From Lysobacteraceae bacterium (GTDB lineage Bacteria > Pseudomonadota > Gammaproteobacteria > Xanthomonadales > Rhodanobacteraceae), in NCBI GenBank assembly GCA_028866435.1, contig JAGWIC010000014.1:1-44590 (forward strand): a stretch of 44,590 bases of DNA, in the 5' to 3' direction. The number at the start of each line of letters is the position of its first letter. Positions within the stretch are counted from its first letter, which is position 1. The notes under the pieces were generated by a model. The model was not told where the DNA came from and did not search any database. It saw only the letters and a program-made list of their open reading frames with translations. The translations under genes were made by a program, and so were the position numbers. Shown here in pieces: positions 18,346-26,576 of the stretch.

Positions 18346-20649
18346 TCAGAAATCCAGACCGACGGTCACGCCCACGGTGCGCGGCGGCACGTAGGTCGCG
18401 GCGAACGGACTGCCCTGCGGGTCGATGGTTTCCGAGGCCAGCGAGGTGATGCCGCGCGCATTGGTGACGTTCTTGACGTACCCGCGGATCGTCCAGTTGC
18501 CGACATAGGTTCCGGCGTGCAGGTCGATGCCGTGGTAGCCCGGCACCGACATGCGCGGACCGGGCACCGACAGGAAATCGGTCATGCGCGCACCGACGTA
18601 GCGATAGCTTGCGCCGACAAAGCCCGACCAGCCGTCGCCCAGCGGGAAGTCGTAATCCGCGCCCAGGTTGGCATTCCACTTCGGCACCCACGGCAGGCGG
18701 TCGCCGTTGTAGCCATACAGCCCCGGCGGCGTGTCCGCCGTCAGCCTGGCATCGGTCCAGCTGGCGTTCGCCGACAGCACCAGGCCGCGCACGGGCTGGT
18801 ACTGCCAGTTCGCTTCCACGCCCTGGCTGCGGGCCTTGCCGCCGTTACTGAGGAAAACGAAACCGCCGGCGGCGGAGGTGAGCTGGATCTGGTTCCAGTC
18901 GATGTAGAACACGTCGGCGTCGAACACCATGTGCTGGTCGGGCGCGGTGGCCTTGAAGCCGAGTTCGTAACTGGTCAGCTTGTCGGGCGCGAAGCCCAAC
19001 GGCGCGCCCAGGCCCGGCGGCACGCCGACGTTGGCGCCGCCGGGGCGGAAGCCCGAGGCCACGCGCACATAGGCCATCAGGTTGTCGCTGAACTTGTAGC
19101 TGGGATTGACCAGGAACGTGGTGGGGGTGTCGCTGCTGCGGATGGTGAAGTCGCTGGGCCCGGTCAGCAGGCCGCTGCCGACCTGCGTGTACGAAGTGCT
19201 GTCGTGGGTGTGGCGCGCACCCACCAGCACGCTCAGCTGCGGGGTGGCGTGCCAGGTCACGTCGGCGTAGCCGGCCCATTCCTTGAAGATGCCCGGGCCG
19301 ATCGCCAGGTCCGCCAGGTTGGGCAAGGCGATCGGTGCGCCGGTCGTCGCGTCGAACACATTGACGGTCTGGTGGTTGCTGCTGTTCTCACGCGTGTAGA
19401 ACGCGCCCACGCGCCATGCCAGCGTCTGCTGCGCCGGCGACTGCAGCCGCAGTTCCTGGGTGAACTTGCCGAGGCTGACCGGCTGGCTGACCGAATAGCC
19501 GCCGTTGGCCAGGCCGAACAGCGGATTGAGCAGCGGGCCGTAGGCGGTCGTCACGTCGCCGTCCTGGCTGACCTTCTGCGAGCCGTAGCTGGTCGACGAG
19601 ACCAGCGTGGCCCAGCCGAGATCGGCGTTGACCGAGAGATCGTAGAGCCGATACTTGATCGCCAGCTGGCCCGTCCCGGCCGCCCGACTCTGCTTGTCGT
19701 AGCCGTAGATCGGCCGCAGGGTCGCCGGGTCCACTTCCACGCCGGTGTTGGCCAGGCCGTCGCCGCTGAGGCTCTGCGCCAGCGCCGAAAAGCGCACGTC
19801 GACCTTGTCGCTGGGCGTCCACCTCACTTGCGCACGGCCGCCGTCGACCTTGTCCTGGTTGACCTGCGACTTGCCGGTGAACACGTTGTCGATGTAGCCC
19901 GGGTCGTCACGATGGTAGGCGTTGACCCGCAGCGCCAGCTTGTCCTGCACCAACGGCAGGTTGAACATGGCCCGCCCGGTGAACCCGCTGCCGCCGCCGT
20001 CCACGCTGCTGAAGCCGGTGGTGACGCGACCGTACGCGCGGGTGGCGTCCGGCGGCGCGGTCACGAATTTCACCAGGCCGCCCAGCGAATTGGCGCCGTA
20101 GAGCGTGCCCTGCGGACCGCGCAGCACTTCGATGCGCTCGATGTCGGCCGGATCGATGTCCGGCGTCAGCAGGCTGCCCTCGGCGTACACCGTGCTCGAT
20201 CCGTACGGCGCGTCGTCGATATAGGTGCTGACGCTCGAATTGGCCTGGCTGCTGCCCGAGGTGATGCCGCGCAACACCAGCTGCGTCTGCCCCGCCGAAC
20301 TGGAGATCAGGTTGAGCCCGGGCACCTGGGTGGCGTAGTCGGCGAAGCTGTTCGCCCCCTCGCGCCGCAGGTCGTCGCCGGACACCACCGCTACCGCCAT
20401 GGGCACGTCCTGCAGGCGTTCCTTCCGCTTGTTCGCCGTCACCACCACCTTGGCCAGGTTGGTGGGGGTGACGCGGTTCGCGTTGGCGGACGCGCCTTGA
20501 TCGGCCTGCGCACCGGCGCCGCCGGCCACGGCCGCGCCGTCCGCTGCCGCCGCCATGGCCGGTACCGCGCCGCCGAATGGGCCGGCCAGGGCCACGGCAA
20601 TGGCCAGGCAGATGCCGCGACGAGCCTGTTGAACACGATGAAGTCCCAT
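18346..20649 (-). CDS. TonB-dependent outer-membrane receptor of the peptide cluster
   Basis: The 767-residue precursor has a long signal peptide (MGLHRVQQARRG..., cleavage near AMAAA, about residue 35). A TonB-box-like KVVVTANKRKERLQDVPMAV and a plug domain follow, with LRGITSGSSQ, IERIEVLRGPQGTLYGANSLGG and VKFVTAPPD. The beta barrel ends GVTVGLDF with a terminal Phe. The TANK(R)xE...Q-D-VP start is typical of the Caulobacter/sphingomonad/xanthomonad receptors for non-iron cargo such as carbohydrates or peptides. It heads the minus-strand peptide cluster and is followed 34 bases later by the membrane serine hydrolase. The start is the ATG at 20649 behind GGGGGAG. This site can pair for six bases with the C-rich loops of the candidate small RNA. 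Cargo is inferred from neighbours. Confidence 0.92.
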   Translation of the reverse strand: MGLHRVQQARRGICLAIAVALAGPFGGAVPAMAAAADGAAVAGGAGAQADQGASANANRVTPTNLAKVVVTANKRKERLQDVPMAVAVVSGDDLRREGANSFADYATQVPGLNLISSSAGQTQLVLRGITSGSSQANSSVSTYIDDAPYGSSTVYAEGSLLTPDIDPADIERIEVLRGPQGTLYGANSLGGLVKFVTAPPDATRAYGRVTTGFSSVDGGGSGFTGRAMFNLPLVQDKLALRVNAYHRDDPGYIDNVFTGKSQVNQDKVDGGRAQVRWTPSDKVDVRFSALAQSLSGDGLANTGVEVDPATLRPIYGYDKQSRAAGTGQLAIKYRLYDLSVNADLGWATLVSSTSYGSQKVSQDGDVTTAYGPLLNPLFGLANGGYSVSQPVSLGKFTQELRLQSPAQQTLAWRVGAFYTRENSSNHQTVNVFDATTGAPIALPNLADLAIGPGIFKEWAGYADVTWHATPQLSVLVGARHTHDSTSYTQVGSGLLTGPSDFTIRSSDTPTTFLVNPSYKFSDNLMAYVRVASGFRPGGANVGVPPGLGAPLGFAPDKLTSYELGFKATAPDQHMVFDADVFYIDWNQIQLTSAAGGFVFLSNGGKARSQGVEANWQYQPVRGLVLSANASWTDARLTADTPPGLYGYNGDRLPWVPKWNANLGADYDFPLGDGWSGFVGASYRYVGARMTDFLSVPGPRMSVPGYHGIDLHAGTYVGNWTIRGYVKNVTNARGITSLASETIDPQGSPFAATYVPPRTVGVTVGLDF

Positions 20650-20956
20650 GACGTTCTCCCCCGAATGAGTCAAGTGCACAGCCTGCCCTGCTATTGGTAC
20701 ACGTCTAACATTATCGTGTCAATGATATATTTCTATCATTCGAGGAAGAACGGGCGCGCGTGGTCGCATACCGGCGGGCCGGCCCGGCCCAACGGCAGTT
20801 GAACCGGTTTGGCCGGATACGAAGCCCGCCTTTGTGGTTTTTCATTGCGCCGCGCATCATGCCGCGGGACGCAGCCTGCCCAGGCGAAGAAACTGCCCGA
20901 TCGCGTTGCCGACTCCTGATCCGCCCCACCGATTTCCCTTCCCCCGGAATGCCCCG
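20650..20956. promoter_or_regulatory. Divergent control region between the peptide cluster and isochorismatase genes
   Basis: This 307-base gap contains an island of unusually AT-rich sequence (20695-20745). On the minus strand a TTGACA -35-like hexamer lies at 20716-20721, followed by a poor -10 candidate, TACCAAT, ending near 20692. Two inverted repeats overlap it: ACACG/CGTGT (20699-20703 with 20715-20719) and TGATA/TATCA (20723-20727 with 20734-20738). Such palindromes over a promoter are good operator candidates for the cluster's RpiR-type regulator. GGGGGAG at 20656-20662 (minus strand) is the receptor's ribosome binding site. The right-hand half shows nothing specific. Confidence 0.5.
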
Positions 20957-21526
20957 ATGGCCGTTACCACGCTGGACCCGCACACCGCGCTGATCGTGAT
21001 CGACCTGCAGAAAGGCATCGTCGCCTACCCCACCGCCCACCCGATCGCCGACGTGCTGGCGCACGCGAGTACCCTCGCCGGCGCCTTCCGCCGGCAGCGG
21101 CAGCCAGTGGTGCTGGTCAACGTGACCGGCGCCGCGCCCGGGCGCAGCGAGCAGGCGCGCCGGCCGGGCGAGCGGCCCGCCGAATGGGCCGACCTGGTAC
21201 CCGAACTCGACCGCCAAGCCGGCGACCACACGGTGAGCAAGCAGACCTGGGGCGCGTTCAGCGGTACCGACCTGCTGGCCCACCTCGAAAAAAACCGGGT
21301 GACCCAGGTGGTGCTGGCCGGTGTCGCCACCAGCATCGGGGTCGAATCGACCGCCCGCCAGGCCTACGAACTCGGCTTCAACGTCACGCTGGCGATCGAC
21401 GCCATGACCGACACGAGTGCCGATGCCCACGCCAACAGTGTCGCGCGCATTTTCCCGCGCCTGGGCGAGACCGGCAGCTCCGCCCAGATCATCGCGCTGC
21501 TCGAAGGAGGCGCGACCGCGACATGA
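20957..21526 (+). CDS. Isochorismatase-family hydrolase lacking the catalytic cysteine
   Basis: The 189-residue cytoplasmic protein has the cysteine-hydrolase/isochorismatase fold: D16 in ALIVIDLQKG, K95 in HTVSKQTWGAF, and the strand-turn VVLAGVATSIGVESTAR. In amidohydrolase members the cysteine sits where this protein has G128 (T-S-I-G-V). True isochorismatases also lack it, so this may be a vinyl-ether hydrolase type or a non-hydrolytic member. The ATG at 20957 gives MAVTTLDPHTALIVID. Its TGA overlaps the next gene's ATG in an ATGA arrangement, so it is coupled to an MFS exporter. The pairing suggests that a small aromatic or amide-type metabolite is processed and exported, but the substrate is unknown. 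Confidence 0.87.
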   Translation: MAVTTLDPHTALIVIDLQKGIVAYPTAHPIADVLAHASTLAGAFRRQRQPVVLVNVTGAAPGRSEQARRPGERPAEWADLVPELDRQAGDHTVSKQTWGAFSGTDLLAHLEKNRVTQVVLAGVATSIGVESTARQAYELGFNVTLAIDAMTDTSADAHANSVARIFPRLGETGSSAQIIALLEGGATAT

Positions 21527-22809
21527 TGAAAGGCACGTTCCGCTCGCTGAAGAACCGCAACTACCGGCTGTGGGCCGCCGGCGCGGTGGTATCCAACATC
21601 GGCACCTGGATGCAGCGCATCGCGCAGGACTGGCTCGTGCTGACCGAATTGACCCGGCACAGCGCCACCGCCGTCGGCATCGTGATGTCGCTGCAATTCG
21701 GGCCGATGGTCCTGCTGCTGCCGTTGAGCGGGTTCGCCGCCGACCACCTGGATCGACGCAAGCTGCTGGTCGCCACCCAGGCGGCGATGGGCTTGCTGGC
21801 GCTGGGGCTGGGCCTGCTCACCCTCGGCGGCACCGTGCAGCTGTGGCAGGTGTATGCCTTTGCCCTGCTGCTGGGTTGCGTGACCGCGTTCGACTCGCCG
21901 GCACGGCAGACCTTCGTCGCCGAGATGGTCGGCGAGGCCGACCTCTCCAACGCGGTGGCGCTGAATTCCACCTCGTTCAACGCCGCGCGCATGGTCGGCC
22001 CGGCCGTCGCCGGCCTGCTGATCGCCGGCGTGGGTACCGGCTGGGTGTTCGTGATCAACGCGCTTTCATTCGCCGCCGTACTGGTGGCGCTGTGGCGGCT
22101 GCGGGTGACCGACCTGCATCGCAGCGAAAAGGCGCTGCGCAACCGCGGCAGCCTGGCCGACGGCTTTCGCTACGTGCGCCAGCGGCCGGACCTGATGGCG
22201 GTGCTGTTCATGCTGCTGCTGATCGGCACCTTCGGCCTCAACTTCGCCATCTACATCTCCACCATGGCCGTGATGGTGTACCACGCCGGCGCCGGCACCT
22301 ATGGCCTGCTCACCTCGACCATGGCCGTCGGCTCGATCGCCGGTGCCCTGCTTGCCGCGCAACGCGACAAGCCAAGCATTCCCCTGCTGATGGTCGGCGC
22401 CGGCGTGTTCGGGCTTGGCTGCACGCTGGCGGCGCTGATGCCGAACGAGCTGCTGTTCGCCGCCACGCTGGTGATCATCGGCATCTCGGCGCAAACCTTC
22501 ACCACCTCCACCCTGAGCCTGGCGCAGATGACCACCGCGCCCGCCGTGCGCGGGCGGGTGATCGCGATCGTGCTCGCCATCGCGATGGGCGGCACCCCGA
22601 TCGGCGCGCCCATCGTCGGCAGGGTCGCCGACAGCCTCGGCCCACGCTGGGCCCTGGCCCTGGCCGGCGCGTCCGGCTTCGGCGCGGCACTGGTCGGCGC
22701 GCGCTACCTGGCGAGGCATCGTGGTCTTCGCTTCGGCTTTGCCGGCGGGCGCTGGCACTGGCACATGGACGATGGCGAGCTGCCGGGCGATTCGGCGCCC
22801 TTGCGGTAG
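21523..22809 (+). CDS. MFS exporter, EntS/MFS_3 type
   Basis: The 428-residue protein has about 12 hydrophobic segments and the MFS_3 hallmarks: FRSLKNRNYRLWAAGAVVSNIGTWMQ at the start, the helix 2-3 loop GFAADHLDRRKLL, and FDSPARQTFVAEMV with LNSTSFNAARMVGPAVAGLL in the middle. Relatives include the enterobactin exporter EntS and multidrug exporters. Translation starts at the ATG at 21523, four bases overlapping the isochorismatase stop; a second ATG follows directly. The C-terminus ends with a short hydrophilic tail (HWHMDDGELPGD). It probably works with the hydrolase in front of it. No TetR- or MarR-type regulator is adjacent. Confidence 0.88.
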   Translation: MMKGTFRSLKNRNYRLWAAGAVVSNIGTWMQRIAQDWLVLTELTRHSATAVGIVMSLQFGPMVLLLPLSGFAADHLDRRKLLVATQAAMGLLALGLGLLTLGGTVQLWQVYAFALLLGCVTAFDSPARQTFVAEMVGEADLSNAVALNSTSFNAARMVGPAVAGLLIAGVGTGWVFVINALSFAAVLVALWRLRVTDLHRSEKALRNRGSLADGFRYVRQRPDLMAVLFMLLLIGTFGLNFAIYISTMAVMVYHAGAGTYGLLTSTMAVGSIAGALLAAQRDKPSIPLLMVGAGVFGLGCTLAALMPNELLFAATLVIIGISAQTFTTSTLSLAQMTTAPAVRGRVIAIVLAIAMGGTPIGAPIVGRVADSLGPRWALALAGASGFGAALVGARYLARHRGLRFGFAGGRWHWHMDDGELPGDSAPLR

Positions 22810-22850
22810 GCGGGAGCCTCGGCGGCGGTCTTTGTCGGGACCGCAGGCTG

Positions 22851-23045
22851 CTAGATCCCGGCCGCGGGATACAGCCAGCGGGCATGGCTGCGGGTCAGCA
22901 ACTCCGGCACGCCGGAGCTTTCGTTCCACAACGCCGCACACTGCCTGCAGCGCATCAGGAAACTCGGCAGGTCCGGGTTCGTTGCCAGCCGCTCGAAGCG
23001 GTCATATGGTGCGTGGTAACCGGATTGGCAATCAGTGCAAAGCAT
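22851..23045 (-). CDS. Small protein with two CxxC pairs, putative zinc ribbon
   Basis: A 64-codon frame starts at the ATG at 23045. The product has C3-x-x-C6 near the N-terminus and C33-x-x-C36 in the middle (MRCRQCAALWNES), with aromatic residues between, as in a compact zinc ribbon. The C-terminal third is a plain globular tail. No clear ribosome binding site is visible, and I do not recognise a family. The Cys spacing and the absence of a better frame in this 440-base gap make it credible. It is divergent from the phosphoesterase gene and convergent with the MFS gene. Confidence 0.5.
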   Translation of the reverse strand: MLCTDCQSGYHAPYDRFERLATNPDLPSFLMRCRQCAALWNESSGVPELLTRSHARWLYPAAGI

Positions 23046-23248
23046 GCGGCAGGGAAAATCGGCGGGAGAATGGCGGCAGCAGGCAGGACGGTGGCGGCGA
23101 GTTTACGCCGGCGTTGCGCTGCGTGAGGCTGTCGTTGAACATTCATGGCGGGGTGGTTCAATCGCCGCCCTGCCTTGCCGGCGCCGTAGCGGCCGCGGCA
23201 AGCCCTTGCCTCTTCCTGTCCCGTGTCATCCATTCCAGGAGCTCTCCG

Positions 23249-24985
23249 ATGTCGCGTCCCCACCTGTTCCGCAAGACCGTGCTGTCGATCGCCGTCGCCA
23301 CGTCGGGATTGATCATTGCCGCCTGCGCCAGGGTCCAGCCCTCCGCGGATCACGCCGCCCATGCGCGGCCGGCGCATCGCCAGCCGGCATCCGGGACATC
23401 CGCGCAGGACGCCGTGCCCACCGCGACGCCGATCAAGCACCTGGTGGTGATCTTCGGTGAGAACCGTTCGTTCGATCACTACTTCGGCACCTATCCGGTG
23501 GCCGGCAACCCGCCCGGCGAGCCGGTGTTCACCGCCCTGCCGGGGACGCCGGCCGTGCACGGGCTGAGCAAGGCCCTGCTGACGGACAACCCCAACGCGC
23601 GCAATCCGGCCAACGGCGTCAACGCCGTCAACCCATTCCGACTGGACCGCACCCAGGCGAACACCGAGGGCCAGAACCACGCCTATACCCCGGAGCAACT
23701 GGCCTACGACAACGGCCTGGCGGACCGTTTCCCCGCCTACACCGGCAACAACACCGTCAGCAGCACGGGCGCCTTCGGCGCCAGCGGCCTGGTGATGGCC
23801 TATTTCGACGGCAATACGGTCACCGCGCTGTGGAACTATGCGCAGCACTTCGCGTTGAATGACAACACCTACACCGACACCTACGGGCCCTCGACGCCCG
23901 GTGCGCTGGAAGTGGTCTCCGGCACCAACAACGGCGCCCAGGCCATCGTCGGCAAGGCGTCGACCATCCCCGACGGGCGTGGCGGGCTGACCCTGATCGG
24001 CGACACCGACCCCGCCTACGACGTCTGCTCGTCGCGCACCAGCGAGGTGCGGATGACCTCGAGGAACATCGGCGACCTGCTCGATGCCAGCCACCTCACC
24101 TGGGGCGGGTTCATGGGCGGCTTCGACCTCACCGCCACCAACGGCAACGGCACGACCGGTTGCGCGCGCAGCACCTATTCCAGCGTCATGGGCGCCACCG
24201 AGACCGACTACATCCCCCATCACAACTGGTTCCAGTACTACGCCTCCACGGCAAACCCGACCCATGCGCGGCCCAGCTCGACCGCCGAGATCGGCTACAC
24301 CGACGAAAAGGACGCCGGCGCCACCCCCGTCCACCACGAATACGACGTCAACGATTTCTTCGCCGCCGTCTCCTCCGGCAACTTCCCCTCGGTCAGCTAT
24401 CTCAAGGCTCCCGCGGTGGAGGATGCGCACCCGGGCAATTCGGACCCGCTGGACGAACAGGCGTTCATCGTGAGGGTCGTCAATTTCCTCGAGCGGCAAC
24501 CCGACTGGAAGAACACCGCGATCATCATCACTTACGACGATTCCGACGGTTGGTATGACCACCGCTATGCTCCGCCGACCACGTCGTCCTTCGACGCGAC
24601 CACGCGCCAGGGCCGGGTGACGGGCGCCGACCAGCTCAACGGCCCCGGCATCTGCAACGGCCCGGATGCCAAACCCGGCATCGGCGTGCACGGCGGCACC
24701 GTCAACGGCCGTTGCGGCCCTGGCACGCGGATCCCGCTGCTGGTGGTTTCGCCCTACGCACGCGTCAACTACGTGGACGATACCCGGCTCACCCAGTCCT
24801 CGGTGGTGCGTTTCATCGAAGACAACTGGCTCGACGGGCAGCGGCTGGGACAGGGTTCGAACGATGCCACGGCCGGCAGCCTCATGGGCATGTTCGATTT
24901 CGGCCGTACTCCTTCCACGCTGGCGCCGCCGATCTTCCTCGATCCGACCCTCGGCACCAGGATCGCCCGCCCCGGCCACGGCTGA
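23249..24985 (+). CDS. Secreted phosphoesterase (phospholipase C/acid phosphatase AcpA family), lipoprotein
   Basis: The 578-residue precursor has a lipoprotein signal (LIIAACARVQ, Cys about residue 27) and the phosphoesterase family core. FGENRSFDHYFGTYP supplies the N-terminal metal/nucleophile region (N and S/D residues). TETDYIPHHNWFQYY, YDVNDFFAAVSSGNFPSVSYL, EDAHPGNSDPLDEQ, IIITYDDSDGWYDH and the RIPLLVVSPYA segment follow in the family order. Members cleave phosphate esters such as phosphatidylcholine or act as broad acid phosphatases. AGGAG eight bases before the ATG at 23249 fixes the start. The di-haem peroxidase gene follows 34 bases later, so the two are probably co-transcribed. 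Substrate is undetermined; no second large C-terminal domain (as in Pseudomonas PlcH) is present. Confidence 0.9.
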   Translation: MSRPHLFRKTVLSIAVATSGLIIAACARVQPSADHAAHARPAHRQPASGTSAQDAVPTATPIKHLVVIFGENRSFDHYFGTYPVAGNPPGEPVFTALPGTPAVHGLSKALLTDNPNARNPANGVNAVNPFRLDRTQANTEGQNHAYTPEQLAYDNGLADRFPAYTGNNTVSSTGAFGASGLVMAYFDGNTVTALWNYAQHFALNDNTYTDTYGPSTPGALEVVSGTNNGAQAIVGKASTIPDGRGGLTLIGDTDPAYDVCSSRTSEVRMTSRNIGDLLDASHLTWGGFMGGFDLTATNGNGTTGCARSTYSSVMGATETDYIPHHNWFQYYASTANPTHARPSSTAEIGYTDEKDAGATPVHHEYDVNDFFAAVSSGNFPSVSYLKAPAVEDAHPGNSDPLDEQAFIVRVVNFLERQPDWKNTAIIITYDDSDGWYDHRYAPPTTSSFDATTRQGRVTGADQLNGPGICNGPDAKPGIGVHGGTVNGRCGPGTRIPLLVVSPYARVNYVDDTRLTQSSVVRFIEDNWLDGQRLGQGSNDATAGSLMGMFDFGRTPSTLAPPIFLDPTLGTRIARPGHG

Positions 24986-25019
24986 CGGCGGGAGGCTTCC
25001 CTGAACCCGCCACCGCGTC

Positions 25020-26456
25020 ATGCGCCTTCGTCCAGCCCCTTTCCCTGCGCCCGGTTGCCGCCCGCCACGTGGCGTCGCGCGAACCCGCGGACGCCTGCCG
25101 AAGACCGCCCTCTGCCTGGCTTCCATCGCGGCCTGGCTGGGCGGCCATGCCGTTCCCGGCCAGGCCGCGGCGGCCGGCCCCGCCGGCGTCAACCCGCATC
25201 CGATCCACTTGCTGCTGCCGCCCGTGCAGCCGCTGAGCGCGGTCGCCCGGCTCGGCAGGCGGCTGTTTTTCGATCCCTCCCTGTCGGCGTCGGGGCGGCA
25301 ATCGTGCGCCTCGTGCCACAGCCCCGGCTACGGCTACAACCCGCCGGACAAGCGGGCCGTCCAGCCGGGTGGGCCGGACCTGAAAAGCGTCGGCTACCGG
25401 CCGCCGCCGTCGTTGGCGTATCTGTACCGGCAACAGCCCTTCAGCATCGGCCCGGACACGTCCTCCGTCGACATTCCCGTCAATTTGAACGCGGTGGCGG
25501 CCTCGCTGCGCAACGTTCCCAGGGTGCCGAAGTCCGCGGGCATGCCGCCGCCGGCGGCGATGGTGCCGCAGGGCGGATTGTTCTGGGATGGGCGCGCCGA
25601 CTCGCTGCAGCGGCAGGCCCTGCTGCCGGCGCTCAGTCCAGTGGAAATGGCCAATGCCAGCGTGTCCGCGATCGCCCGCAAGCTGGCCCGCACGCGCTAC
25701 CGCGACCGGTTTGCCCAGCTGTTCGGCCCGACGATTTTCCAGGCGCCGCGGCAACTGGTCGCCGAGGCGATGTTTGCGATCGCCCGGTACCAGGTCGAGG
25801 ACCCGTCGTTCCACGCCTTCACCAGCAAATACGATGCGTGGCTGCAGGGCCACGCCCGGCTGACGCCGGCCGAGCTGCGCGGCATGCACCTGTTCAACGA
25901 CCCGGCCAAGGGCAATTGCGCGGCCTGTCACCTGAGCCGGCCCGGCCGCGACGGGCTGCCGCCGCTGTTCACCGACAGCCAGTACGAGGCGCTGGGCGTA
26001 CCGCGCAATCCGCGCCTGGCCCCCAACCGCGATCCCCATTTCTTCGATCTCGGCCTGTGCGGCCCCTACCGCAAGGATCTTGCGCGGCAGACCCAGTACT
26101 GCGGCATGTTCCTGACCCCGACCCTGCGCAACGTCGACCGGCGCGCGGTGTTTTTCCACAACGGCGTCTACCGCAGCCTGAAGCAGGTGCTGGACTTCTA
26201 CAACCTGCGCAGCGTGCAACCGGAGCGCATCTACCCCCGCGACAGCGACGGCGTGACCGTGCTGTACAACGACTTGCCGAAGGATCTGCGCGGCAACGTG
26301 GATAGCACCGACGCCCCCTTCAACCGCCACCGCGGCGACCTGCCGCCGCTGAGCGCGCTGGACATCCAGGACATCATCGCCTTCATCCATACCCTGGACG
26401 ATGGCTATGCCCCGCCGCGCGCAAGCGCACCGGTCCGTCCCCGAACCCGCGATTGA
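25020..26456 (+). CDS. Di-haem cytochrome c peroxidase/MauG-family protein
   Basis: The 478-residue precursor has a hydrophobic export segment at about 28-50 after an unusually long Pro/Arg-rich start. Two haem c sites follow: C96-A-S-C99-H100 and C300-A-A-C303-H304. The segments RLFFDPSLSASG, GGLFWDGRADS and FLTPTLRNV...VFFHNGVYRSL are typical of bacterial cytochrome c peroxidases and MauG-like oxidases. It would work in the periplasm, taking electrons from a small cytochrome or copper protein to reduce peroxide or to modify a protein. It lies directly behind a secreted phosphoesterase, an arrangement I believe recurs in other proteobacteria. The start is the ATG at 25020; no other start precedes the export segment. 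Confidence 0.9.
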   Translation: MRLRPAPFPAPGCRPPRGVARTRGRLPKTALCLASIAAWLGGHAVPGQAAAAGPAGVNPHPIHLLLPPVQPLSAVARLGRRLFFDPSLSASGRQSCASCHSPGYGYNPPDKRAVQPGGPDLKSVGYRPPPSLAYLYRQQPFSIGPDTSSVDIPVNLNAVAASLRNVPRVPKSAGMPPPAAMVPQGGLFWDGRADSLQRQALLPALSPVEMANASVSAIARKLARTRYRDRFAQLFGPTIFQAPRQLVAEAMFAIARYQVEDPSFHAFTSKYDAWLQGHARLTPAELRGMHLFNDPAKGNCAACHLSRPGRDGLPPLFTDSQYEALGVPRNPRLAPNRDPHFFDLGLCGPYRKDLARQTQYCGMFLTPTLRNVDRRAVFFHNGVYRSLKQVLDFYNLRSVQPERIYPRDSDGVTVLYNDLPKDLRGNVDSTDAPFNRHRGDLPPLSALDIQDIIAFIHTLDDGYAPPRASAPVRPRTRD

Positions 26457-26576
26457 AAGGGATTGGCCACGCCGGCCGCCCGTTCCCGGGCAGGCACGGC
26501 CCGCACCAGCACGGCGGCGCCGCAGGCGAATCCCACCGGGCGGCGGGCCCCTCCTGCGACGCGCCAGGGTCGGCCA

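Noticed and set aside
16050-18449. Plus-strand frame of about 800 codons opposite the epimerase and membrane hydrolase
   Set aside because: It is Gln/His/Arg-rich antisense noise, whereas the minus-strand proteins have complete catalytic motifs.
22955-25192. Minus-strand frame of about 745 codons opposite the phosphoesterase
   Set aside because: It is a Gly/Val/Arg-rich shadow with no signal or motif; the plus-strand gene has a ribosome binding site and lipobox.
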